Shown here piece after piece: positions 7,743 through 14,651 of a DNA stretch of 18,122 nt. A program made the translations under genes and the position numbers. The stretch is from Ignavibacteria bacterium (lineage in GTDB: Bacteria > Bacteroidota > Ignavibacteria > Ignavibacteriales > Melioribacteraceae): positions 1 through 18,122 of the forward strand of contig DAIEQP010000031.1 in the NCBI GenBank assembly GCA_027347805.1. The letters run 5' to 3'. A model generated the notes under the pieces. That model was not told the DNA's origin. It did no database searches and saw only the letters and a list, made by a program, of their open reading frames with translations. Each line of letters starts with the position of its first letter. Positions within the stretch are counted from its first letter, which is position 1.

Positions 7743-7889
7743 CTATTTTTCGTCGCTAACTGTTAATTTTTTTCTACCTTTTGCACGTCTGCTGGCAAGA
7801 ACCTTGCGTCCGTTTTTTGTAGCCATTCTTTCACGAAAACCGTGTTTATTTTTTCTTTTTGTATTGCTCGGTTGAAATGTACGTTTCAT
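7743..7889 (-). CDS. rpmH: 50S ribosomal protein L34
   Basis: This is a 48-residue, highly basic protein. It starts MKRTFQPSNTKRKNKHGFRE, followed by RMATKNGRKVLASRRAKGRKK, which is the L34 signature nearly end to end. The tail LTVSDEK is slightly longer than the shortest L34 proteins. L34 is a structural protein of the large ribosomal subunit. It is the first gene of the rpmH-rnpA-yidD-yidC operon and ends with TAG directly against the rnpA TTG. A Bacteroidetes-type promoter lies about 26 bases upstream of the ATG. Confidence 0.97.
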   Translation of the reverse strand: MKRTFQPSNTKRKNKHGFRERMATKNGRKVLASRRAKGRKKLTVSDEK

Positions 7890-7914
7890 TTTATACCTAT
7901 TAATTTGAAGTGGG

Positions 7915-7946
7915 CAAAATTAAAGAAATTCTCCCAAATTACCAAG
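7915..7946 (-). promoter_or_regulatory. Candidate housekeeping promoter of the rpmH operon
   Basis: On the minus strand, TAATTTTG (7915-7922) matches the Bacteroidetes -7 consensus TAnnTTTG. CTTG (7943-7946) lies 20 bases further upstream at the place expected for the TTG-type -33 element. Transcription would start near 7908 and give a leader of under 20 bases before the rpmH ATG. No SigA-type TATAAT/TTGACA pair with good spacing is seen there. The consensus was defined in Bacteroides, so its use in this organism is inferred. Confidence 0.5.
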
Positions 7947-7978
7947 ATAACCTTGCGATTCTGTATCTATTATATAGC

Positions 7979-8164
7979 TTAATTAAAGGGTTGGTTTAAA
8001 AAAAGGAAGGCGGAAATCTCTGCAAGAAGCCCAGCCGAAGTACCTCTTGTTTCAATAACCGCCGCCATCATCAATCTTTTAAAGGTGCCTACTTTCTTCT
8101 TTTTTCCAGTAAGCGTATTTGAACTATATAATGTCAAGTGGAATGCCAAAGGAATGACTTCATT
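7979..8164 (-). other. Unexplained 61-codon open frame in the 379-base gap upstream of rpmH
   Basis: The gap between rpmH and rlmD (7890-8268) holds the rpmH promoter at one end and an inverted repeat at the other. Its centre contains a minus-strand frame open for 61 codons before TAA at 7979-7981. The frame has no start at its left edge. The first ATG pair is at 8066-8071 and would give a 30-residue peptide (MMAAVIETRGTSAGLLAEIS, then AFLFLNQPFN). No Shine-Dalgarno precedes it (AAAAGATTG), and I recognise no family. The stretch 8005-8080 is visibly richer in G and C than its surroundings. It could be a small protein, the remnant of a decayed gene, a dispersed intergenic repeat or a small RNA. 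I saw no DnaA box and none of the core motifs of SRP RNA or tmRNA. Confidence 0.25.
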
Positions 8165-8195
8165 TTAGGCCAAAATCGAATGTTCTCTCTATAAA

Positions 8196-8234
8196 ATTGT
8201 TTCAAAATGATTATTAATATTGAATTGAAACAAT
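8196..8234 (-). terminator. Inverted repeat after rlmD, weak terminator candidate
   Basis: ATTGTTTCAA (8196-8205) and TTGAAACAAT (8225-8234) form a perfect 10-base inverted repeat around a 19-base AT-rich loop, 35 bases beyond the rlmD stop codon. On the minus strand the second arm runs into TTTTAT. The stem has only two G-C pairs, so termination would be weak. It could equally be a protein-binding palindrome. Confidence 0.35.
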
Positions 8235-8268
8235 CCGAGATAAAAATTAATGCTGAAACGGGTGGAAA

Positions 8269-9711
8269 TTACTTTATTTCGAGCAGTGCGACGTTTTCTA
8301 TGTGATAAGTATGAGGAAACATATCAACAGGTTTGGCCTTGATAAAACCATATCCGCCATCGCATAAAAGTTTTATATCTCTTGCCTGGGTTGCCGGGTT
8401 GCATCTTACATAAACAATTTTATTCGGCCTCAGACTCAGAATATCGGCTACTGTTTTGGGGTGCATGCCGCTTCGCGGTGGATCTGTTATGATTATTTGA
8501 GGATGCGGAAGACTGTTTTCGTGAATTATTGGAAGGAATGATTTATTAAGATCGGCAAGAAACGGTTTATAGTTTTCAACTTTGTTCAATTCACAATTGA
8601 TTTGTGCATCTTTAATTGCCGGCTCTACAGATTCAAATCCGTATATCTGTTTTACCTTTTGCGAAATGTAAATCGGAATTGTCCCGGCACCGGAATATAA
8701 ATCGTACACAATTTCATTTCCCGAAAAATCGGCAAACTCGGCAGCAACATCATAAAGTTTTTCTGCCTGCAATGTGTTTGTCTGGAAAAATGAGTTGGCG
8801 CTTATTCTGTATTTCTTATTTCCAATGTAATCATAAATAAAACCGTTTCCGTGAGATATAATTTCGTAATCACCAACGGCAACGTTTGCCATCTTTTTGC
8901 TGAAGTTAAATACAATTGTCGAAATTTCAGGAACAGCATCCAGCAATTCGTTTTTATACTGATCAAGCAGCTTTTCGTTTTCTTCGTATACAACCAGGTT
9001 AACCATTAAATCATTTGTTTTTTGAGATTGTTTAACAACAAGATTACGTAAAAATCCTTCATGGGTCTTGGTGGAGTAAATTGAAATGTTTTTTTCTTTG
9101 AAAAAGCTGCGGGTAAAATTTAATATTTTATTGCTTGCCTCGGACTGAAGCCAGCATTTGTTAATGTTCAATACTTTATCATATAAACCTGGAATATGAA
9201 AACCGAGGGCGAAGTTTCTGTCAACAACTTCCTGCATCGAACTTATTTCATTCTCACTTAACCAGCGTTTGTCGGCAAAGGAAAACTCAAGTTTGTTTCT
9301 ATAAAAAAATGTTTTATCGGAGGAAACAATCGGCAACATTTCAAAATCTTTTAATCCGCCAAGACGTTCGAAAATATCTTTAACCTGTTCGGCTTTAAAT
9401 TTTACCTGTTGTTCATAAAGAAGATCCTGCGATTTACAGCCGCCGCACACACCATAATGTTCGCATGAAGCTGTTGTTCTAAGCGGTGAAGCAAAAAGAA
9501 TTTCTTTTATTTTTGCTTCTGCATAAGATTTTCTGATTTTACCAATTCCGGCAATTACTTTATCGCCGGGATATGTTCCCTCTACAAATACAACAAATTT
9601 TTTCGAATCGCTCTCATCGGTGGAATGAACTTCTTTAACAATTTTAGCAACACCCTTTCCTTCAAAAGCATATCCGCTAATGTCTAACTCTACTCTATCG
9701 CCCTTTTTCAA
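8269..9711 (-). CDS. rlmD: 23S rRNA (uracil-C5)-methyltransferase, RlmD/RumA-TrmA family
   Basis: The enzyme transfers a methyl group from S-adenosylmethionine to C5 of a uridine in 23S rRNA, U1939 in E. coli for RlmD. An N-terminal TRAM RNA-binding domain (about 1-70, GDRVELDISGYAFEGKGVAK) precedes a [4Fe-4S] cluster site, Cys83-x5-Cys89-GG-Cys92, with Cys186 as the probable fourth ligand. The SAM motif YDLYSGAGTIPIYIS, the motif DPPRSG (Asp410), the catalytic nucleophile Cys437 in VRCNPATQARD and the base Glu472 in HIENV are all intact. The length of 480 is normal. The start is TTG at 9711, overlapping the TGA of the upstream methyltransferase (TTGA), with GAAAGGG as ribosome binding site. 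The exact uridine target (RlmD, RlmC or RlmCD type) cannot be settled from the sequence. Confidence 0.9.
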   Translation of the reverse strand: MKKGDRVELDISGYAFEGKGVAKIVKEVHSTDESDSKKFVVFVEGTYPGDKVIAGIGKIRKSYAEAKIKEILFASPLRTTASCEHYGVCGGCKSQDLLYEQQVKFKAEQVKDIFERLGGLKDFEMLPIVSSDKTFFYRNKLEFSFADKRWLSENEISSMQEVVDRNFALGFHIPGLYDKVLNINKCWLQSEASNKILNFTRSFFKEKNISIYSTKTHEGFLRNLVVKQSQKTNDLMVNLVVYEENEKLLDQYKNELLDAVPEISTIVFNFSKKMANVAVGDYEIISHGNGFIYDYIGNKKYRISANSFFQTNTLQAEKLYDVAAEFADFSGNEIVYDLYSGAGTIPIYISQKVKQIYGFESVEPAIKDAQINCELNKVENYKPFLADLNKSFLPIIHENSLPHPQIIITDPPRSGMHPKTVADILSLRPNKIVYVRCNPATQARDIKLLCDGGYGFIKAKPVDMFPHTYHIENVALLEIK

Positions 9712-10412
9712 ACATCACCCTTTCTCAACAGCAACACTTCAAAACCCATATGACGGTGCCCGCCCAACTTTAAATAAGAATTTGATTCGTGGCTTATTTT
9801 ATTGATCAATTTTTTATAATAACTTTTTTCCTGTTCACCCAAATTTTGGAATACTTCTCTCAATGCATTTGCGCTGATTGAGTAATAATCTTTCAGTGTA
9901 TTAGATAAATTAATTTTATTACACAGTTTGAAATTTCTTTCAAGATAATATTTCGTAAGATCTTCAGTAAAAAGGGGAAGCATGTTCGAAGTTTCAAAGA
10001 TATCGGAGACATATACAGGAATTTCTTTAGCTAACGCAGTTACTTCTCCCACACAAAAATATCCGCCCGGCTTAAGAATTCTTTTCACTTCCTTTACAAT
10101 TTTATTTCTGTTTGTGAGTGATACCGAGGCTTGTGCATATATCAAATCAAATTGTGCATTTGAATAATCGGTTGAATCGAAAGACATCATTTTCAAAGTT
10201 ACTTTTGTCTGGGAGCCGAGGATTAACTTCGAGTTCATAAGCGATTCGTAATCTCCGACAATCAAATCAACAGGACAATCATAGTGTGACAATATATTTT
10301 GAGCGATAACTTCACTTGCAGAACCGATAACAAGGATGTTGTTTGGTTTTGCCTGTAAGTTTTTCTTGAGAAATTCTATTTGACTGTTTAAACCAGGAAG
10401 AATTGTTTTCAT
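9708..10412 (-). CDS. Class I SAM-dependent methyltransferase
   Basis: This 234-residue protein has a methyltransferase-type Rossmann core. Motif I-like NILVIGSASEVI is at about 45-56, an acidic strand end VDLIVGDYES at about 68-77, FDLIYAQASVS at about 108-118 and the post-motif LKPGGYFCVGEV at about 137-148. Motif I lacks the full GxGxG pattern (GSASE), which is seen in divergent members of the family. The C-terminal third is helical and carries no recognised substrate domain. The substrate is unknown. The gene begins immediately after the stop of the secreted EEP protein, with no spacer, and overlaps rlmD by 4 bases, so the three are probably one transcript. Co-transcription with an rRNA methyltransferase does not show that it acts on RNA. 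Confidence 0.8.
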   Translation of the reverse strand: MKTILPGLNSQIEFLKKNLQAKPNNILVIGSASEVIAQNILSHYDCPVDLIVGDYESLMNSKLILGSQTKVTLKMMSFDSTDYSNAQFDLIYAQASVSLTNRNKIVKEVKRILKPGGYFCVGEVTALAKEIPVYVSDIFETSNMLPLFTEDLTKYYLERNFKLCNKINLSNTLKDYYSISANALREVFQNLGEQEKSYYKKLINKISHESNSYLKLGGHRHMGFEVLLLRKGDV

Positions 10413-11678
10413 CTATTTTAAGAAAACCATTTTTTTTGTCTGCACAAAATTACCAACTTTTAGCTGATAAAAATAAACACCTGATGAAAATAGAGAAGCG
10501 TCCCCGCCCGCCGGAAGGTTGTTAAGTGAAAATTTATAATTGTAGAAACCGGGCTGTTTATATTCGTTTATCAGCGTAGATACAGTTCTTCCAAGCATGT
10601 CATATACTGTTAAATTAACCCGACCGGCATAAGATAATTGATAACTGATGTTGGTTTCCGGATTAAATGGATTGGGATAATTCTGTTTTAACTCAATTGA
10701 TGAAGGAATATCTTTTCCTTGAGATACATCTGTTGAAACACCAAAAGTAAAATCTGCAAAAACCGGAAGATGATCGGAAGCGTTAATTAAAGCCGTGCCG
10801 ACAAAGGGATTTTCCGAGAACCAATCATTTGTGCCATTATTAACAGCCACACCAAAATGCTTACCATCGTTTCCAAATATTTTATATGAACCTTCTTTAT
10901 AATCTACTCCGCCTACCGTTTTAACACCCGGGGAAATTAACATCATATCTAAACGTGTATCTAAAACTTTTGCCGAATAAGAGCAGGCATTGTTAAACGC
11001 AGAATTTCCGCTCCAGTCTCCAATTGCGTTTAGCGGGTCAATAAAATATCCGGGTAAAGATTTGTCCAGCATTTTTTGAAATGCAGATTCATTGGATGAA
11101 AAAATATTAAAGTCGCCGCAGATAATATAATTTTTATTAACCGGGTATTGTTTTGTTTCATCGCGAAGAGAATTAATCGCATCGGTTCTTTTTTGTGCAT
11201 TTAAAACATTGTCAGAAGAATAATCGTTTGCTTTTAAGTGGACGCCGAAAATTATTAAAGTATCTTTTGGAGAATTGTTATGAATCAAAGTGAATTTACT
11301 GATTACCCTTGTTCTTGCGGGAATTGCTTTGTAATCAACCAGGGTAAGCACACCCGGTTTATAATAAAACGAGCAATCATTTCCATCATTACCAAGACTG
11401 TTTGTGCTTGATATTGTAACATTTGCCGCTTTATAGTCTGATCCCAAAACATTAGTTAAAAATTGGTTTACACCGGACTGCTGTACTACTTCAACAGCAA
11501 CAATGGCATCCGGCTGTATTTCATTAATTATCATTTTATAGTATGGTTCAATTGAAGTAATTGAAACACCGCTCCTGCTGTTTGGATAATTTTCAACGTT
11601 GTAACTCATTACCCGGATTTGCTGTGAGTAATAATTTGATTGAAAGGCAATGAAAAGAAGAATCAATAATTTTTTCAT
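10413..11678 (-). CDS. Secreted endonuclease/exonuclease/phosphatase-fold protein with T9SS sorting domain
   Basis: A signal peptide (residues 1-18, MKKLLILLFIAFQSNYYS) leads into an EEP (DNase I-like) domain, about 21-313. Most catalytic positions of the fold are visible: Asn28 in SYNVEN, Glu63 in VAVEVV, His147 in GVHLKA, Asp189 and Asn191 in CGDFN, Asp244 in RLDMML, and Asp302-His303 in SDHLPVF. These support a metal-dependent phosphodiester or phosphate-ester hydrolase, but DNA, RNA, lipid or nucleotide substrates remain possible. Residues 328-421 form a type IX secretion C-terminal sorting domain (ELKQNYPNPFNPETNISYQL, then VYDMLGR, SGVYFYQLK and KKMVFLK). The protein is therefore exported across the outer membrane and kept at the cell surface or released. 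The sorting domain contains an unusual extra AGGDASLFS segment. It is the first gene of a three-gene unit with two methyltransferases. Confidence 0.9.
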   Translation of the reverse strand: MKKLLILLFIAFQSNYYSQQIRVMSYNVENYPNSRSGVSITSIEPYYKMIINEIQPDAIVAVEVVQQSGVNQFLTNVLGSDYKAANVTISSTNSLGNDGNDCSFYYKPGVLTLVDYKAIPARTRVISKFTLIHNNSPKDTLIIFGVHLKANDYSSDNVLNAQKRTDAINSLRDETKQYPVNKNYIICGDFNIFSSNESAFQKMLDKSLPGYFIDPLNAIGDWSGNSAFNNACSYSAKVLDTRLDMMLISPGVKTVGGVDYKEGSYKIFGNDGKHFGVAVNNGTNDWFSENPFVGTALINASDHLPVFADFTFGVSTDVSQGKDIPSSIELKQNYPNPFNPETNISYQLSYAGRVNLTVYDMLGRTVSTLINEYKQPGFYNYKFSLNNLPAGGDASLFSSGVYFYQLKVGNFVQTKKMVFLK

Positions 11679-11756
11679 ATTAATAGGATAAAAAATTAGA
11701 TAAACAATTTGTTATTTTGACTAGTGTAAATATCAAATCTTTTAATAAGCATAGCA

Positions 11757-12353
11757 ATGCTTTCATTCAAAACAAAAAAATATTTATTGGTACTGTTCGG
11801 GTTAATTCTAACCGGATGCAAGGATAAACTGCCAATAATTGAAAATTTAAACGAAAATAAATATTCCTTTGTAAACCATAATAACGAACCCAGAAACTTT
11901 CCAGAATTCGTCAAAGGAAACATTACTGTTGTGGGATACATTTTTACAAACTGTCCTGATATTTGTCCTCTTACAACAAACAATATGCGGTTGATTCAGG
12001 AGAAAATAAAAAAGGAAAATATTTCCGGAATAAAATTTGTTTCAATTAGTTTTGATCCCATGCAGGATTCACCCAAAACACTCCGCAAATTTGCAGAAGT
12101 TCGCGATCTGGATTTAAGCAACTGGAATTTTCTTGTTGGTACAAAACAAACCACAGATTCTCTGATGAAAAAAGTAGGAATACTTGCGGTAATTGGTGAT
12201 TCAACTGTTTTCAAGAGCGGAAAGAAAATTTATTATTATGTTCATACCGATAGAATTCAGCTGATGGACAAAGATGGTGCGATCAGAAAAAATTATAGAG
12301 GAAGCTCTATCAATGTTGATGAAATAGTAAACGATATAAAATCACTTAATTAA
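11757..12353 (+). CDS. SCO1/SenC family copper lipoprotein
   Basis: SCO proteins carry copper and reduce disulfides during assembly of the CuA centre of cytochrome c oxidase. Residues 1-21 are a lipoprotein signal with lipobox LTGC (Cys21), so the protein is anchored facing the periplasm. The thioredoxin-like domain has the metal-binding pair Cys66 and Cys70 in NCPDICPLTT, preceded by GYIFT. The third copper ligand, His163, is in YYYVHTDRIQLMDKDG, and SISFDPMQDSP is the expected conserved strand-loop. The length of 198 is normal. The next gene encodes a PCu(A)C chaperone 14 bases downstream, the standard partner. No oxidase subunit gene is visible within the window. The promoter must lie in the 78 bases that separate it from the divergent EEP gene, but I see no clear motif there. 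Confidence 0.93.
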   Translation: MLSFKTKKYLLVLFGLILTGCKDKLPIIENLNENKYSFVNHNNEPRNFPEFVKGNITVVGYIFTNCPDICPLTTNNMRLIQEKIKKENISGIKFVSISFDPMQDSPKTLRKFAEVRDLDLSNWNFLVGTKQTTDSLMKKVGILAVIGDSTVFKSGKKIYYYVHTDRIQLMDKDGAIRKNYRGSSINVDEIVNDIKSLN

Positions 12354-12367
12354 AAATTGGTGCAACG

Positions 12368-12805
12368 ATGAAAAAAATATATATGATTTTAATTTTTGCA
12401 GGTTTGGTTTTTGGTCAAAACTCTAGTCGAAAATCATTAATAAAAATAAATAATGCCTGGATCAGACCCGCAGCAGAAGAAGCTAACTCCGCGCTTTTCT
12501 TTGAGGTGACTAACAATGGAAACAAAACCGACTCACTGCTTTCAGCTGAATTTAAGTTTGCGGAAAAAGTTGAAGTCCATGAAACTTATAAAAAATCAGA
12601 AGATGTTATGGGAATGCGTGCAGTGAAAGCCGTTGCTATTCCAGTAAATACAACAGTAAAGTTTAAGCCTCGCGATCTGCATGTCATGCTTCTCAATCTA
12701 TCGCGGGATGTAAAGCGGGGACAAAAGTACGGTGTTACGCTTAATTTCAAATTTGCAGGCAAAGTAAAAGTGGAAGCCGTTGTAAAAGAAATGCCGAAGA
12801 TGTAA
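12368..12805 (+). CDS. PCu(A)C family periplasmic copper chaperone
   Basis: PCu(A)C binds Cu(I) in the periplasm and delivers it to the CuA site of cytochrome oxidase, often together with SCO. The 145-residue protein has a signal peptide (1-16, MKKIYMILIFAGLVFG). The beta-sandwich domain carries the copper motif in the family spacing: His71 (VEVHETY), Met83 (VMGMRAV), then after 21 residues His105 and Met107 (RDLHVMLLNL). The opening INNAWIRPAAEEANSALFFE is also typical. It follows the SCO gene by 14 bases with a weak ribosome-binding site, so the pair is probably one operon. A hairpin terminator lies directly downstream. Confidence 0.93.
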   Translation: MKKIYMILIFAGLVFGQNSSRKSLIKINNAWIRPAAEEANSALFFEVTNNGNKTDSLLSAEFKFAEKVEVHETYKKSEDVMGMRAVKAVAIPVNTTVKFKPRDLHVMLLNLSRDVKRGQKYGVTLNFKFAGKVKVEAVVKEMPKM

Positions 12806-12810
12806 AAAAA

Positions 12811-12831
12811 GAGCGGAATTAATTTCCGCCC
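12811..12831. terminator. Bidirectional intrinsic terminator between convergent genes
   Basis: GCGGAA (12813-12818) pairs with TTCCGC (12824-12829) around a 5-base loop. Pairing continues after one A-C mismatch through 12811/12831. On the minus strand the stem is followed by seven T residues, making a good terminator for the 5'-nucleotidase gene, which ends at 12843. On the plus strand the T-rich run is less regular (TTATGCTGTTTTT), so it should work less well for the copper chaperone operon. Confidence 0.75.
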
Positions 12832-12842
12832 TTATGCTGTTT

Positions 12843-14618
12843 TTATTTTTCACCGAATAAAAGTTTGTAATCTTTTTCCTTTCCCCTTTTCCACAAATCT
12901 TCGGGAATCACCTTCCAGTTGCCGGCAGCTTTGGGCGTAACCAGTTTATTTTTTTCTATCCACTTTAACATGTAGTATCTTAAATCTTTTTCCGTGGATG
13001 TAAGTATACGTTTATTAATTTCTTCTTTTGGAATTCCGGCGCCAATTTCAAGATGTCCTCCTCCGCCGTTTCCGCGGTAAGAGTTGATAGCAACTTTATA
13101 AGTTTTGTTTGTATCAAATGGTTTTCCATCACTCATTGAAATTATATTGATCCTTTCGCCGGCTGGTTTTGAAATATCAACTGTGTAATTTATCCCGGCA
13201 GCGCAATCAAAATTATAAAACGGATTTTTTAACTGGGGACTTTTGTTTCTGCCATCCAATTTGAGTTTTCCATCTTTATCATAAACAAAACTCAAAAGAT
13301 GATCATCGGCACTTTTCATTTGATCAAACCAGATTTTGTAGGAATACTCTAAATAATTTTTAATTTCTTTACCGCTCATCTTCATTGTATAAAGAAGATT
13401 TTCGTACCTGTGCAGCTTGAACATTGAACCCACAAAAATTTCTCCTTTTCCAATTACATCGTTGAATGATGGCGGCGCGACAAATGAAATATCGGCTTTA
13501 GTTAATTCCAATTGAAATTGATTTAAGAAATCCGTGATTGGCGCATCACCGAACAAAGCATCCCGGGTATAAGTAGTTTCTGTGAATTCCCCAATTTTAC
13601 GGGAAACATATTTTTTTACTATTTCAAATTGCGGGTTGAACCGGGCTAGAAAATCGGTATCGGCTTTAAAGTTTTTAGATAGAACAATTTCACCGGCTAA
13701 ATCTTTCTTCCATGTTTTTGTTTCTTTGTCATAAGTTAATGTGCAATTGGCAACAGCAGCGTCCCTTGCCGAATTAACACCGCCAAGAATTAATACTTCT
13801 TTTCCCTCGGGATTTTTTTCTTTGAAATTCCATCCGTGATGGTCATGCCCCACAAAAATCAAATCAAATCCCGGCACTTTTTGAGCAATAAGTTTTGATG
13901 CGTTTTCATTCTTTGGTGTATTTTCATCCTGGTTTCCGTAAGTAAATTCAACACCCGAATGAAAAAGTCCAACAACTAAATCTGGTTTTTCTTTTTCCTT
14001 TATAATTTTCACCCAGCCCTTTGCGGATTCAATCATATCGTTCCATTCAATTCCGCTCCAAATATTTTCAGGCAGCCAGTGTGGTATATGAGGCGTAATT
14101 AATCCAAGCACAGCAATTTTAATTCTGTTTCTCTCAATGATAGTGTATGGTTTGAAATATGGCTTTCCGGTTTTTTTGCTGATAGCATTTGCTGCGAGCC
14201 ATGGAAATTTAATCTGCTTATTAAATCTGTCATAAACCGGGTGTCCCGTTTCAATGTCATGGTTGCCAACCGTACCGGCATCATATTTCATATAGTTCAT
14301 CATCTCTGCCCAGAGATGTGGGGATTTAGCATCTTCAAAATTGTAATAATAAACAGCAGGCGTTCCCTGCAGAATGTCTCCGCCGCTCAGCAGAACAACT
14401 CCCTGATCTTTATTTTCCCGTTCCTGTTTAATGTAAGAGTAGATTTGTGCCAGCGAACTGTTCGTTTCTCTCTGCTCGGTAAAATCGTAAGGGAAAATTG
14501 CGCCATGCTCATCTGTGGTTTCTATGATTTTTAGTTTTACTGTCTGTGCATTAATGCCGGCTATAAATAAAACAGCCAGCAACAAAAAGGTTGTTAATTT
14601 ATTTTTGAAGAGAATCAT
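12843..14618 (-). CDS. Secreted 5'-nucleotidase / metallophosphoesterase
   Basis: The enzyme family releases phosphate from nucleoside monophosphates and related esters using two metal ions. A signal peptide (1-24, ending INAQ) is followed by the calcineurin-like metallophosphatase domain, about 27-300. It contains Asp36 and His38 in TTDEHG, Asp81 in GGDILQGTP, Asn119-His120 in GNHD, His220 in GLFHSG and GHDHH at 257-261, so all metal ligands are present. The C-terminal 5'-nucleotidase domain (about 340-560) includes APITDFLNQ, KMSGKEIKNYLEYS and YRGNGGGGH, part of the substrate-binding side. The 591-residue length is normal for bifunctional 2',3'-cyclic-nucleotide phosphodiesterase/5'-nucleotidases. 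AGAAGGA at 14625-14631 supports the start. It is the last gene of a minus-strand operon and ends at a hairpin terminator. Confidence 0.92.
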   Translation of the reverse strand: MILFKNKLTTFLLLAVLFIAGINAQTVKLKIIETTDEHGAIFPYDFTEQRETNSSLAQIYSYIKQERENKDQGVVLLSGGDILQGTPAVYYYNFEDAKSPHLWAEMMNYMKYDAGTVGNHDIETGHPVYDRFNKQIKFPWLAANAISKKTGKPYFKPYTIIERNRIKIAVLGLITPHIPHWLPENIWSGIEWNDMIESAKGWVKIIKEKEKPDLVVGLFHSGVEFTYGNQDENTPKNENASKLIAQKVPGFDLIFVGHDHHGWNFKEKNPEGKEVLILGGVNSARDAAVANCTLTYDKETKTWKKDLAGEIVLSKNFKADTDFLARFNPQFEIVKKYVSRKIGEFTETTYTRDALFGDAPITDFLNQFQLELTKADISFVAPPSFNDVIGKGEIFVGSMFKLHRYENLLYTMKMSGKEIKNYLEYSYKIWFDQMKSADDHLLSFVYDKDGKLKLDGRNKSPQLKNPFYNFDCAAGINYTVDISKPAGERINIISMSDGKPFDTNKTYKVAINSYRGNGGGGHLEIGAGIPKEEINKRILTSTEKDLRYYMLKWIEKNKLVTPKAAGNWKVIPEDLWKRGKEKDYKLLFGEK

Positions 14619-14651
14619 TTTTTATCCTTCTGAATTTATTTGCTAAAATTA

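Noticed and set aside
8066..8071. 30-residue peptide gene starting at the tandem ATGs upstream of rpmH
   Set aside because: It has no ribosome-binding site and no family resemblance, and the frame stays open upstream of the ATGs. I kept it only as an unexplained frame, not as a CDS.
7890..8268. Possible replication origin beside rpmH
   Set aside because: No cluster of TTATCCACA-like DnaA boxes and no dnaA gene are visible; the AT-rich spots are ordinary for this genome.
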